Assembly (NCBI GenBank): GCA_965112735.1 | Contig: OZ218953.1 | Location: 3,162,001 to 3,226,000, forward strand | Direction: 5' to 3' | Origin: Phaeosaccion multiseriatum | Lineage: Eukaryota; Ochrophyta, other classes | DNA: 64,000 nt | Shown: positions 39,664 to 50,964 of the stretch, one piece after another | Layout of the letters: every line of letters starts with the position of its first letter | Position numbering within the stretch: position 1 is the stretch's first letter | Notes under the pieces: generated by a model | Databases searched by the model: none | The model's input: only the letters and a program-made list of their open reading frames with translations | What the model was told of the DNA's origin: nothing | Made by a program: the position numbers and the translations under genes

Positions 39664-40418
39664 CAAAGATGCATGAGCCGCGAGAAACCACGAGGGGTGG
39701 GGACGAGCTTGTGAGCGAGCATGGATAGCGCAAGACCTGAGTCGGACTTTCGGGTGGAGATGTTTACGCCCTGCTCTCACTCTCTCTCCGCCTCCCACCA
39801 TCTCTCTCCTTCTCTCCCTCTGTCTCCATTTCCCCCTCCCTCGCCCTCGCCCTCTCCCTCGCCCTCTCCCCCTCCCTCTTCCGCACGCACCTCCCGCCAG
39901 TCCCCTTGCTGGGGCTCCAAGATGAGCATAATGGCGGCTTTAAAGTCGCCCCTTAGGATGTGCCTCCCCACCTCGTACTGCCTGGGCCTGCACATACGTC
40001 ATCAAGCATGTCACAAGTACGTCACAAAACACGTCACAAAACCCATGAGCGGTGTGGCGCCACACCATTGGAAGGCAAGAGACCGGCATTCCAGACGAGC
40101 GAAAGAAGGCAGCCGTGCTTCGCTGTTTCGCTATAGAGAGAAAGAGAGGAGTGGGGGGCGGTGGGTGGGACGCGACATACGTACAATCCTCGGCGCACGC
40201 ACACGCGCACCCACACACCCACGCACCCACGCACCCCATGCACCCACGTACGCATACCCACATACTCACCCCTTGACGTGTGGGTTGCCGACTCTCTGTG
40301 TGCCATAGAAGTTAATGAAGCCCGTCCTCTTGAGCTCCTCAATGGCCAGGTCCACTTGGGCAGAGGGCACATCCACGCCGCGCAGCACGAGGCGGAAGTG
40401 GTTGCCGCTGAGGTCTCC

Positions 40419-40456
<38 letters not shown>

Positions 40457-40550
40457 GGGGGGGGGGGCATGCACGAGCATAGACACACGCGCACACAAAC
40501 ACAGAAATCGAGAGAAAGAGAGAAAGAGAGAGAGAGAGAACGAGAGAAAC

Positions 40551-40601
<51 letters not shown>

Positions 40602-43600
40602 CAGAGGAAGGGGGGAAACACAGCAATAGCATGAATAGAGAATGCAAAACGACAATTGGTGGGTGAGGGGCCAAGAGATGGGAATCGCGACAGACCTCGA
40701 ACAAGACCGCAAGCACAAGAATCTCGAGAATAACTCGGAAAGACCCCATATACGTGTCTAGGTACATACTTCTTCACTCACTCAATTACTCAATCACTCA
40801 CTCACTCACTCACTCACTCACCCATCTGTAGCGGCGCAGAGCAAAATGCCACGTTTCCCACGGATATGCCAGTCAGTCCATCCGGGTCCGCTCCCCCCCG
40901 CCCTCCCCCTCTCCCGCCTCCCCTCCCTCTCCTCCCTCCCCTCCTGCCTCCTCCTCCTCCTCCTCCTCCTCCTCCCCGCCCACCCCCCTGGCCCCCTGCA
41001 CTCAAGTTGTTGACGTTGAGGATCCTCGCGGGGGTCACCCCTGGCGACAATTGGCACGTATGCGTATGTAGAACAAGTGTGCATGAGTTGGATTTGAGAC
41101 GTGATCCATCGGTCGGGGCATGTCCCGATACATACACACATAACTACTGGCCACAGATAGAGCGCAGGAGTTAAGTAGTGGAGGAGCAGAAGCTGGTGGC
41201 GAAGAGAAGAGAAAGTCGTAGAGGTGGGTGGAAGGGCCGACCACGAGGGACGTCGGAAGACAGAGACCATGTCAAATCAAATCCCATCAATAGCAAGCAG
41301 GGCTCAGGAGAGGTGGTGTGGGTGTGGGCATGTGTGGGTAGATCTTATGGGACAGAGGCAGTGTGCTCTCTCTCTCTCTCGCTCATGTACTGGCATCAAC
41401 GCGAAGCACCAACCTGCTGCCACGACACGTTGCACCGTCACGGCGTGCTGAGCGAGTAAGTTGCAGCAAGAAAGGGAGCAAAGGGGGAGGGAAAGCAAGA
41501 GGCGGGTACAGCGGTGGGGTGGGGGGGGCGGGCTTAGCGGCGAGAGAGAAAGAAAGAAAAGAAAAGCCACGAGCCTGCCTTCGCTGACTTCAGAGGACGC
41601 GTGCGGGGCCTCTCCCTGCCTCCTCGCTCGCCAGACAGCCCCCGCGCGTCGACCCCTTCACTTGGCAGCAGGTCTTACTCCCTTCCCCTCCCCTCCCTCC
41701 CTCCCTCCCTCCCTCTCTCTCTCTCTCTCTCAAGCTTCCCCCTCCTCACCTTGTCCTTGTTTCCTGCAAAGGAGAGTGCGGAAACACCGCAGCCCAGCGC
41801 GTGGCAGAGACTGTCCACCACTTGGTTGTGCTCCCTACCGTGCTTACGCAGCAAGAAAGAAACAAACTTGGCACACTCTGGCTGCTGCTGCTGCTGCTGC
41901 TCCTGCCCCGCCTCCTCACCTCTGGCGCGCTTCGCTGTGTCGGCCTCTCGCCACTCCCTGGCCTTACGCTTCTTGCCGCGCTTGTGTAGGGAGCTCTGAC
42001 ACCACCGCACGCGCACCTCGTCACCATCGGGGCTGGATTTCGTCTCGAGCACTCGGCTAGCGGCTTTCATGAGCGATCGCAACGCAACACAACACAATAC
42101 ACACACGCACGCACGCACACAACACAACACACAACACACACACATACACACACATACACACATACACACATACGCACACACACACAACACACACGCACAC
42201 ACAAGAAACACACAAGACATACACACGCACACACAACACGCACACACGCACACACACACGCACACACAACACATACATACACACATACACACACAAACAA
42301 CAGGCCACAACACAAAACGCGAGAAGGGGAGCGTGCAAGTAGGAGTCAATCATGCGGCGTTTAAGAAGCGCACTGCTGAGTGCTTGCCCATATGCCTGTC
42401 CGCAAGTCCTGAGCGGCGCGCACGAACCCATCCAAACATCTCTCTCATCCCCTCCTCCTCCCATCCACACAACGGACGGAATCGAACTCACCAGAGATGG
42501 CCGTATGTACCTCCCTCCGCTCTTCCCTGCTCAAATCTGCCCTCAGTACGACGCCCCTGCCTCCTCCTCCTCCTCCTCCTCCTCCACCCACATCCGGCCC
42601 TCGGTGAATGTACCTGAGAACGAGAGAGCGGGGAGTAGGCGTTGAGTGGGTTTGCTTAGGGGGGGAGAAGTGGTGAGACACCCAATCCGAGCCATCAAGG
42701 CCACGCCAGGATGAAACAGGCGCGCGTGGCGTGTTTGTTAGTCAAAGGCGGGCAGGAGCGGATGGTGGCTGCCGAGGCCTCCAAAAAAACGAGGAGGCCT
42801 CTGAAAAGCCGAGGAGGAGCTTGCTCTGTCACTCACGCACTCACCCACTCCACCCCCACGGGTGAGGAAGTCTGAGCGGGGAATCGGAAACCGGAGAGAG
42901 AGAAAGACAGACAGAGAGAGAGAGAGATCTCAAACATTCTCGTCACTCACTCACCCACTCACTCACTCACTCACTCTACTCACTCCCCCTCTCACTCACT
43001 CACTCACTCACTCACTCACTCACGTAATGAGCTCGGCAACGTTGTCTCTGCTGAAGTGCCGCAGCAACGAAGCCAAGCTGGGGTGGGGGCAGGGGCAGGG
43101 GCAGGGGTACGGGCGTGAGGACAGGGAGCAGCAGAGGCATGGGGGGGGGGGGGTGTGAGCTGAAACTCTTCTTCCGCGCTGTGGTGCTTTGAATGAACGG
43201 AACTAGGCATGTGACTCCGTCATAAATCCACAGTAAAAGAGCCACACACGTTCACGGTAAGAGGCGAGGGCTTCCGGCAAGCTGCCACCATCACAAGAGC
43301 AGAGGACTGTTCAAGGCGGAAAGGGACGCACTCCTCCGCTCTCTGCTGCCATATTCCCTTCTATCCTCCTGCCCTCTGGTGCCCTCTGCCCCTGCTGTGC
43401 GACTGCGCTGCCCACCTTCTGTCCGGCGACACCTCAATGATCCACTGCTGCTGCCCTGCCTGTCGCTGCTCTGCCTGCTGCTGCGCTGCTGTCGCTCCAG
43501 AGGCGTCCCCGGGGGGTGCGCTTGCTCCTGGCGGGGGGGGGCGGTACGGTGCGCATGGGCACGTGACGGGTGCGGTAATTCGACAGCAGGAGAGAGCAAC

Positions 43601-45588
43601 AGCAACAGCAAGAGCAGCAGAGCCAAGTATCCCCGTGCGTTGGAAAGAAGGGGAGAGTGTCGATGAGAGAGAGAGTGCAAGGGAAAGGGGGGGAAGCAGC
43701 GCAGCGCAGGGAGGGCGGTGCAAGAGGGGGGAAAGGTAGGCAGTGCACTGGCCTGTGTACAGAGAGACAGAGACGGGCAGACGGGCAGACAGACAGACAG
43801 ACAGACAGACAAGACAGATAGAGAGGGACAGGGCAGACAGAGCGAGAGAGAGACAGACAGCCAGACAGACCGCCAAGAGGCGCGCGTTATACGTCCCCTG
43901 CCTGCCCCTACACCGGTGCTTGTGTTTTGCCTGGTGCCAGATTCTTTCGCGTTGGCGTACGACAAAGTACCTCTTGTGCACTTGACCCCTCCCGGCCTCA
44001 GCGAGTTGGTTGCGCAAAAGGGAAAGGCGGACTTGACTGCGTAGTGCAGCTGTGACCGCTTCTCCTTGTCGTGGCCGCAGGGGATGCGCACCTGAGCAGG
44101 TGACGAGGCCCAGACCACACCATGTTGTGGAAAGCCAGGAGCAAGAGAAGGAGCGAGTCCCAGGAGGAGGAGGAGGAGGAGGAGGAGGAGGAGGAGGAGG
44201 AGGAGGAGGAGGAGGAGGAGGAGGAGGAGGAGGAGGAGGAGGAGGAGGAGGAGGAGGAGGAAGAGGAGGAGGAGGAGGAGGAGGAGGAGGAGGAGGAGGA
44301 GGATAGAGGTAAGGATTGAAATGAGGTAGAGCCGTTTGGATAAGAATATATGGGTGGGGTGTGAGGCGTGCGGGGAGGGAAGGGATATATCCGACCCCTT
44401 TGGGGGAAATGCAGCCCAGACAGGGGCAAGAGGCAACCGACTTCAGCAAGCCTAGGCGAGCAGTACTTGGAGGAAGCTGCAGCATGGATGACATTACCTT
44501 GAGCTGCCGGTCGCTCTCTGACTCTGACAGGTGCCTTTCTGCTGCCTCCCCGGTGGAGACCTTGCCGCCTTCGTCTGCCCCTGTCTTGGGCACAGGAGGC
44601 ACAGTGTGTGGGGCGCCGTGAGACGCCTCCTCGGGAGAGGTCTCCTCGGCAGACGGAGGGGGGGTGGAGCCCGCTTCATCAATCGCTTGAAGCTGCAGCG
44701 TCACATCTGCGCCGACCATGCGCTCGACCTCGGCCCGCCACCCATCCGCGGGATCGCCCCTCCCTCGGCCGACCGCTGGAGGAGATCCTCCTCCTGATTC
44801 TCCAGCTTCTCCTGTTGCTGCTGATCCTCCTCCTGCCGCTCCTGCTACTGCTGTACTTGAAGGCGGCGCTTTGTCCGGCAGCTGAGGAGAACAGTCTGCG
44901 AGAGTTTCCGCCTCTACTGTAGATGTAGGGGCATCAGTCTCGCTGGGCCTGCTGGAGGCACTTTCCATGGCATCTGCTTCATTTCGCACCCCCTCTGCGG
45001 CTGATGCGGCGCATACTGATACGCTGTCGCCGCCGCTTGCTGTCTCGTTCTGTGCTGGGTCGGAAGGAAGCTCGAGGTTATCAATGACAACGATATTGCC
45101 GGCTGGATCAATCTCGTTCACCTATACAAACAAACGAAACAGGGTGTGTCAAAGGCGATAAGAGACGGGAAAGAAGAGGGGGAAGAAGAAGCAAACTCCG
45201 ACCAGAAGAAGACGCAGGTGTCCAAGAGAAGCCTACCCACCTGAAAGTCGGTCGCACAGCGCTTGGCACGAGCCGTAAAAGGCTTTAAGGTGGGAGAGCC
45301 GAGGAAGAGGCCAGAGGTGACGCCGATGACGGCAAGAGACAAGGCACCTTCCTCTCCCTCCTCTTCCCTCCTTTCTGACCCCCGTACTACTGCCTGTAAC
45401 GCCACTGTTTCATCCTTTGGAGCCTGCTGTTGCTCTGCTGCCTTGGCATCCTCAGCTACTTCACCCAAGGCTTGGGCACGTGACCCGGATACAGCTTCTA
45501 AAGATACTGCAGCTGTTGCTATTTGCTCCATATGTGGTCCTTGCTCTTCTTGTGCAGCTGACGCGACGACTTCCAGATCTACGGCCAT
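37340..45588 (-). CDS. PUS7: TruD/PUS7-type tRNA pseudouridine synthase
   Basis: Sixteen exons: complement(37340-37620, 38244-38322, 38571-38885, 39032-39128, 39379-39521, 39891-39987, 40270-40417, 40822-41040, 41414-41447, 41750-42063, 42492-42613, 43024-43077, 43416-43527, 43971-44091, 44498-45121, 45241-45588), all in phase, 1,035 aa. It isomerises uridine to pseudouridine in tRNA (U13 in TruD) and other RNAs. Family landmarks in order: [33 protein letters not shown]; catalytic loop FAGNKDK (Asp in KDK) followed by [80 protein letters not shown] near the end. It is much longer than human PUS7 (about 660 aa) because of a Ser/Ala/Glu-rich insert in exon 2, a Gly-rich insert (40875-40985) and poly-Q tracts. 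Family assignment is secure; individual exon edges are by eye. Confidence 0.9.
37727..38078 (+). repeat. (GGAT)n intronic microsatellite of PUS7
   Basis: About 84 almost perfect GGAT units fill the last PUS7 intron (37621-38243). On the sense strand this is (ATCC)n, pyrimidine-rich. It keeps frames open in both directions and produces spurious ORFs. Confidence 0.97.
44161..44302 (+). repeat. (GAG)n intronic microsatellite of PUS7
   Basis: About 46 GAG/GGA units lie in the PUS7 intron between the exons 43971-44091 and 44498-45121. The sense strand is (CTC)n. Other PUS7 introns carry (GA)n at 39625-39656 and 40500-40600, (CA)n at 42095-42300 and (CACT)n at 42942-43023. Confidence 0.93.
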
Positions 45589-45838
45589 CGCAGTCCTTCC
45601 GTCCTTCCGGGGAGCACGGGAGGGGTCCTATATATTGACTTAAGAGGAATCACGTGAGGAGCGAGGCAGGGGGATAGGGCAGGGGTCGAGTCCAGCAAGC
45701 GCGAGGCGCGATTGATGTGATGACAAATGGCGACTCTCTGGCCACCAACTCATCTACTTTCCGATCTTCCTTCCCCCCTTTCTCCTTTTTAAATACCTGT
45801 GGCTTCCTGCGCAGAGAAAGGGGCAAGTGACGGGGGCA
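45589..45838. promoter_or_regulatory. Divergent promoter region between PUS7 and the PPR-Smr gene
   Basis: These 250 bp lie between opposite start codons. They include TATATTGACTTAAGAGGAAT (45631-45650), a motif also found near 4048 and, inverted, upstream of the second PPR gene at 62201-62218. A TTTTTAAATA box-like stretch lies at 45786-45795, about 45 bp before the PPR start. Promoter role is inferred from position. Confidence 0.4.
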
Positions 45839-47944
45839 ATGGAGCCATGCCCCCCTTGGACGCAGGGAAGTACCAGTAACGCCGTGGTGGGCTTTATTTC
45901 CGGAGCATCAGGAGCAGCAGCAGCAGGAGGAGGAGGAGGAGGAGGAGGAGGAGGAGGAGGATGGGTACATATGCACCCTCCTGTGGCAGAACAGGACTCC
46001 TTCCGCGCAGCGGTGCATGGAGAGCGGCGAGTGGACACTCCCTCGCTCCGCCTCCTGGGAACTATGGGCAGTACGGGAGGGTCGCGAAGCCTTCGAATAG
46101 AACTGACCAGAGCGATCCAGAGACATGCGAAAATGCGCGACTGGAGAGGGATTGCGAGAGTGATTGGGGAGGCGAAAGCAGCAGGGACTGAGATGGACCT
46201 AATTTCGTACAACGCTGCCATTTCTGGAGTGGGGAAAAGTGGGCGCTGGAAGGGTGCGCTTGCCCTACTCGATGAGATGAAGGCGAGCGCTCTCCAACCC
46301 GATGTCATCACGTACAGCTCTGCGATTTCTGCTTGTGGGACGGCAGGAGAGTACGAGAAGGCGCTTGGCTTGCTGGAGGAGATGCGGAGGGAAGGGCTTC
46401 AACCGAATGTAATTACGTACAGCTCTGCAATTACTGCTTGTGGCAATGCGAAAGAGCACGAGAAGGCACTTGCCCTGCTCAAGGAGATGCGAAGGGAAGG
46501 GTTTCAACCCAATGAAATCTCGTACAGCTCTGCGATTACTGCTTGTGGCAACGCAGGGGAGTATGAGAAGGCGCTTGACTTGTTGGAGGAGATGGGCAGG
46601 GAAGGGCTTGAGCCCAATGTCATCACGTACAACTCTGCGATTTCTGCTTGTGCCAAGGCAGGAGAGCACGAGAAAGCGCTTGATTTGCTCAAGGAGATGC
46701 GCAGGAGAGGACTTGTACCGGATGCAGAAACATACAACTCTGCGATTACTGCTTGTGGGAATGCAGGAGAGTATGAGAAGGCCCTTGACTTGCTAAAGAA
46801 GGAGATGCACAGGGAAGGGCTTCGACCCACGGCAGTCTCGTACAACTCTGCGATTGCTGCGTGTGGCAATGCAGGAGAGTACGAGAAGGCGCTTGACTTG
46901 CTCGAGGAGATGCGCAGGGAAGGGCTTAAAGCCACAGGGCTTCAACCCAACGAAATCTCGTACAACTCTGCCATTACTGCCTGTGGGAAGGCAGGAAAGT
47001 ACGAGAAGGCGCTTTACTTGCTGAAGGAGATGTGGATGGAAGGGCTTCGACCCGATGTCATCTCGTACAACTCTGCTATTTCCGCTTGTGCTGAGGTAGG
47101 AGAGTACGAGAAGGCGCTTGACTTGCTCAAGGAGATGCGGAGGGAAGGGCTCTCACCCAATGAAATTTCGTATGGCGCGGCGATAACGGCTTGTGGCAAT
47201 GCAGGAGAGCTCGAGAAGGCGATTGATTTGCTGGAGAAGATGCGGAGGGACGGGCCTCCACCCAATGACGTCTCGTACAGCTCTGCGATTACTGCTTGTG
47301 CCAATGTAGGAGAGCACGAGAAGGCTCTTGACTTGCTGAAGGAGATGCGGAGAGTAGGGATGCCACCCAATGTCGTCTCGTACGTCTCTGCGATTACTGC
47401 TTGCGGCAAGGCAGGCCAGCATGAGAAGGCGCTTGCCTTGCTAAAGGAGATGCGGAGGCAAGGACTTCCACCTGATGTCATCGCGTACAACTCTGCGATT
47501 TTTGCTTGTGCCAAGGCAGGGCAGCGTGCGAAGGCGTTTATTTTGGTGAAAGAGATGCGCGCAGAAGGCCTCGAACCCGATGACGCGACCTACAGATCCA
47601 TTATCGATCTCCTGTCCGTGCACGAGCAATGGAGCTTGGCCGACGGCGTGTACGCAGAGGCGCTCGCACGGAGTGCAATGTCGCATTGGAAGAAGGGTGA
47701 CGAAGGCAAGGTGATGGACTTGCACGAGCACTCGGAGTGGACCGCCAAGGCCGCCCTTCGCTACGCTCTCCACGTGGAGAAGGCGAAGGGCCGGATCACT
47801 GTCATCACCGGGCGAGGCCGTGGTAGCGTGGGCGGTATCAGCGTGCTCAAGCCTGCGGTGCTGGCGTACCTCAACGAAGAGCTCGGACTCCCCGCCACGG
47901 AGCAGGACAGCAACGAGGGCGCTGTGGATTTCAAGGTGGACTAG
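45839..47944 (+). CDS. PPR-Smr protein (13-14 PPR motifs and C-terminal Smr domain)
   Basis: Intronless, 701 aa. After a Gly/Ala-rich N-terminus of about 80 residues come 13 clear 35-residue pentatricopeptide repeats (consensus ISYNSAITACGNAGEYEKAL plus DLLEEMRREGLQPN) and a degenerate fourteenth. The C-terminal domain (about residues 610-700) is Smr: MDLHEHSEW...RYAL, then VITGRGRGSVGGISVLKPAV. PPR arrays bind single-stranded RNA in organelles; Smr domains can act as RNA endonucleases or nicking enzymes. Repeat 7 carries a 5-residue insertion (KATGL) and repeat 6 an extra Lys. The in-frame GTG upstream is not used as start; ATG at 45839 was chosen. Its 3' end was copied in the neighbouring tandem duplication. 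No clear targeting peptide is seen. Confidence 0.9.
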   Translation: MEPCPPWTQGSTSNAVVGFISGASGAAAAGGGGGGGGGGGGWVHMHPPVAEQDSFRAAVHGERRVDTPSLRLLGTMGSTGGSRSLRIELTRAIQRHAKMRDWRGIARVIGEAKAAGTEMDLISYNAAISGVGKSGRWKGALALLDEMKASALQPDVITYSSAISACGTAGEYEKALGLLEEMRREGLQPNVITYSSAITACGNAKEHEKALALLKEMRREGFQPNEISYSSAITACGNAGEYEKALDLLEEMGREGLEPNVITYNSAISACAKAGEHEKALDLLKEMRRRGLVPDAETYNSAITACGNAGEYEKALDLLKKEMHREGLRPTAVSYNSAIAACGNAGEYEKALDLLEEMRREGLKATGLQPNEISYNSAITACGKAGKYEKALYLLKEMWMEGLRPDVISYNSAISACAEVGEYEKALDLLKEMRREGLSPNEISYGAAITACGNAGELEKAIDLLEKMRRDGPPPNDVSYSSAITACANVGEHEKALDLLKEMRRVGMPPNVVSYVSAITACGKAGQHEKALALLKEMRRQGLPPDVIAYNSAIFACAKAGQRAKAFILVKEMRAEGLEPDDATYRSIIDLLSVHEQWSLADGVYAEALARSAMSHWKKGDEGKVMDLHEHSEWTAKAALRYALHVEKAKGRITVITGRGRGSVGGISVLKPAVLAYLNEELGLPATEQDSNEGAVDFKVD

Positions 47945-48342
47945 CAGAAATCCTCTTCCTCTAAACGGAAAAATGTCCATACAACCTTTATCAGTTTCGG
48001 GTTCAATTGAACGGCGACATCCACCCGCCCCCCCTTGAGATTCTTTAGCCACTACTGGCGCCGCACTTGCCTCCCTGTCTTGGCCCTGCCTCTTAAGAAC
48101 ACATTGCCACCTTTAGAAGTCGGAAGTAAGTTCATTATTTGATATTACGCGACCCTCAACTGTCACCCCTCCTTTTCCCCTCCCTCCTGGGGCGCTTCAG
48201 CGCTCTGCCCGCTCGAGACTTGGCACCCGAGACTAGTGCCACGTCGCTGTCCTCCTCTTGCCCTCTATCTCCTTCGTCTGATTGTTTGGCCTCTCCTTCG
48301 TCCACCGGCACGCCTGTTCCCTCCTCCTCCTACAATTTGGTG

Positions 48343-48921
48343 CTATTTGGGCCTCATAAGCCAATAGCTCATCTTCAACAGTAAGTCAACAGCCTTGTCC
48401 AACTCGTCGCTGCGGTAGGCAAGCAACGCCTCGTATACGGGTATGCCAATGTGTCGCATGACCCAAGCGTCGTCAGAGGCCAGCGGAGGGGTGCTGTAGG
48501 CCCGGTCTGGAGGGAAGGAGCTGATGGGTACGCCTGGATACGGGTGAGGAGGAGAGCCGCCGCCCTGTTGTCGTCCACTGCCACCTTTCCTCTCCTCTTC
48601 CTCCTCTGCCTTCTTCAATGCCTGCTCAGCCCTGGCTCTGAGCTCGGCTCTATTCTCCGCCTCCTGTCCGCTCCCGCTCCTCCACCGCCTTGTCGCCTTC
48701 CCTCCACCTCCCCCTGCTCCTGCCGCCGCCCCCTGCTGTTGCTCTTGTCCTTCTTCCAACAGCACGTAAAGGCTATGCCGAGTGGCACCCATCATGTTGA
48801 GAAAGGGTCCCTGGCGTGCCTCCTCCCCCCCTTGCCCTCCCCCCCCCCCCATCCCCCTCCTCCGCATGTCGCCCGTACCCTCCCCTCCCCCTCCTGCCTC
48901 TCTTCCCCCATAAGACTCCAC
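48343..48921 (-). pseudogene. TTC38-like C-terminal gene fragment, copy 1
   Basis: Open frame of 192 aa. The end reads DAWVMRHIGIPVYEALLAYR followed by DELDKAVDLLLKMSYWL. This resembles the C-terminal segment of tetratricopeptide repeat protein 38 ('vGlPlc.Al..f..g....v.eLLlp.RY'), but stops at LMRPK before the family's 'GGS.AQRD' motif. Upstream are Ala/Glu-rich helices and a Gly-rich stretch that may be intronic. A short upstream piece, MADEWRGKAEQLLGRM (minus strand from 49008), may be another exon. The bulk of TTC38 is absent, so this looks like a gene remnant; it is copied almost unchanged at 53225-53803, including the open frame. Similarity is weak and by eye. Confidence 0.4.
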
Positions 48922-49054
48922 GCTACCGCTGCTCCTGTCGCTGCCTCACACGGAGATGTGCATCCTCCCTAGCAGCTGCTCCGCCTTACCCCTCCACTCA
49001 TCCGCCATCGCCCCCTCCTGCCGACAGGTCGACGTGGGTAGAGCTGTGGCACAA

Positions 49055-49251
49055 CTATGGGTCTATCCTTTGTGCTTTGGAAGGCCTTCCTCCTTGCGAC
49101 GTTTCATTCTCCCTTGACTGACGCCACCCCATGCAGACGAGCCACTTGCGTCGCTCCCATGCTGCAAGAGCGAGAGGCCAGCAGAAAAAAGGAGGGGGGG
49201 CGGCGAGGGTGCGAGCAAAGGGGACGATAAGGTCTTTCTCAGGCAGGCAAG

Positions 49252-49287
<36 letters not shown>

Positions 49288-50720
49288 CAAGTAAGCAGGC
49301 AAGCAGGCAGGCAGGCAAGCAGGCAGGCAGATAGACAGGTAATACCTGCGTCTCTGATCTCTTCTCGGATGCACTCTGCCATCTCAGGACTCGAAGCCAG
49401 TTCCAGGGCCGTTTTACCGGCGTGGTTCCAACCCTGCAGTGCATGGCTCCGAACCTGATGGTAACACCCAGCGCGTAAAAGACACCTCGCAACCATAAGG
49501 TGCCCACTTTGAGACGCTGCCATCAATGGAGTCATCCCACGCCAGTGTGCTTGATCTTTGTTCACGCCCACGGAAAGCAGCAGCTGCACCACCGCCGTAT
49601 GCCCTTGTATACACGCCACCATGAAGGCAGTCAAACCATTTGCGTCCACATGGTCCTTGTTCACCCGAGCGTCGAGGAGCAGCTGCACCACCGCCGTATG
49701 CCCTTCGGAACACGCTATGGTGAGGGAAGTCTGACCACTTGCGTCCACATGGTCCTTGTTCACCCGAGCGTCGAGGAGCAGCTGCACCACCGCCGTATGC
49801 CCTTGGGAACACGCTATGGTGAGGGCAGTCTGACCACCTGCGCCCACATGGTCCTTGTTCATCCGAGCGTCGAGGAGCAGCTGCACCACCGCCGTATGCC
49901 CTTGGTGACACGCCGCTATTAAGGCAGTCAAACCATTTGCGTTCACATGGTCCTTGTTCACCCGAGCGTCGAGGAGCAGCTGGACCACCGCCGTATGCCC
50001 TTGGTAACACGCCGCTGTGAGGGCAGTTGCACCATCTGCGTTCACACGGTCCTTGTTCACCCCAGCGTCGAGGAGCAGCTGCACCACCGCCGTATGCCCT
50101 TGCATACACGCTATGGTGAGGGCAGTCACACCACCTGCGCCCACATGGTCCTTGTTCACGCCAGCGTCGAGGAGCAGCTGCACCACCGCCGTATGCCCTT
50201 GGGAACACGCTGTGGTGAGGGCAGTGGAACCATTTGCGTCAACATGGTCCTTGTTCACGCCAGCGTCGAGGAGCAGCTGCACCACCGCCGTATGCCCTTG
50301 GGAACACGCTATGGTGAGGGCAGTCTGACCACTTGCGTCCACATGGTCCTTGTTCACGCCAGCGTCGAGGAGCAGCTGCACCACCGCCGTATGCCCTTGG
50401 TGACACGCCGCCATGAGGGCAGTAAAACCACCTGCGCCCACATGGTCCTTGTTCACGCCAGCGTCGAGGAGCAGCTGCACCACCGCCGTATGATTTATGA
50501 TACACGCACACAAGAGTGCCGTCCTCCCTATATTGTCCCTGTAGTCCTTGTCCACACCAGCCAACAGCAGCTGCTGCACCGCCACTTCATTACCTGTCAG
50601 ACACGCCTTCATCAGCGAACTTCTTCCATCCCCATCCACATGATCCTTGTTGGCCAACAGCCATACCGTCTCCCGCTTCTTCCCTTCCTCCTCCTGTGCC
50701 CGCATTAACCGTGTGCGCAT
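49055..50720 (-). CDS. Ankyrin-repeat protein, copy 1
   Basis: Two exons: complement(49055-49161, 49346-50720), 493 aa. About 12 ankyrin repeats of 33 residues have the consensus G.TALT.ACSQGHTAVVQLLL joined to DAGVNKDHVDA. The first and last repeats are divergent (LTGNEVAVQQLLLAGVDKDY; MTPLMAASQSGHLMVARCLL). The second exon adds a basic tail (AWERRKWLVCMGWRQS...). The intron is a (CCTG)n tetranucleotide on the sense strand. Ankyrin arrays bind partner proteins; no catalytic domain, signal peptide or membrane segment is visible. Inner repeats are nearly identical at the DNA level (99-bp units), which implies recent expansion or homogenisation. It is divergently transcribed from the TrhO 5' exons with 244 bp between start codons. 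Confidence 0.85.
49237..49336 (+). repeat. (CAGG)n intron repeat of ankyrin gene copy 1
   Basis: (GGCA)n with a few variants sits inside the intron 49162-49345. On the sense strand it reads (TGCC)n. The equivalent tract in copy 2 is 54122-54248. Confidence 0.93.
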
Positions 50721-50964
50721 GCTTGCCTTTTGCTTTGCTTACTCTTAACTGATCGTCTACTCAGGGTATTAGTACTCCTGGGGACCACCGAGGATATTAG
50801 AACCCCTTGGGACCACCACCAGTGGGAAAAAAGAACCGAACTGCCACTCAAACCTTCACCAACTCGGACATTACTTTTAGACAAATAGATGGCACTTAAA
50901 GGGTGTTACAATTTCTCGATCTCCCCCATTTCTCCCCTTTGAATTATATCCCCGGAGAGAGCCC
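50721..50964. promoter_or_regulatory. Divergent promoter region, unit 1
   Basis: These 244 bp separate the ankyrin gene (minus) and the TrhO 5' exons (plus). The corresponding region in unit 2 is 55737-55967, with small indels (TATTTATATATACC there). The role is inferred from position and from conservation of the pair. Confidence 0.4.

Noticed and set aside
44161-44302. Poly-Pro/poly-Glu protein segments as part of PUS7
   Set aside because: The (GAG)n tract lies between a good donor (44498) and acceptor (44091); removing it restores the family alignment.
49414-50708. Frames on both strands across the ankyrin array other than the ankyrin frame
   Set aside because: Shadow frames of the 99-bp repeats; only the minus-strand ankyrin frame matches a known fold.
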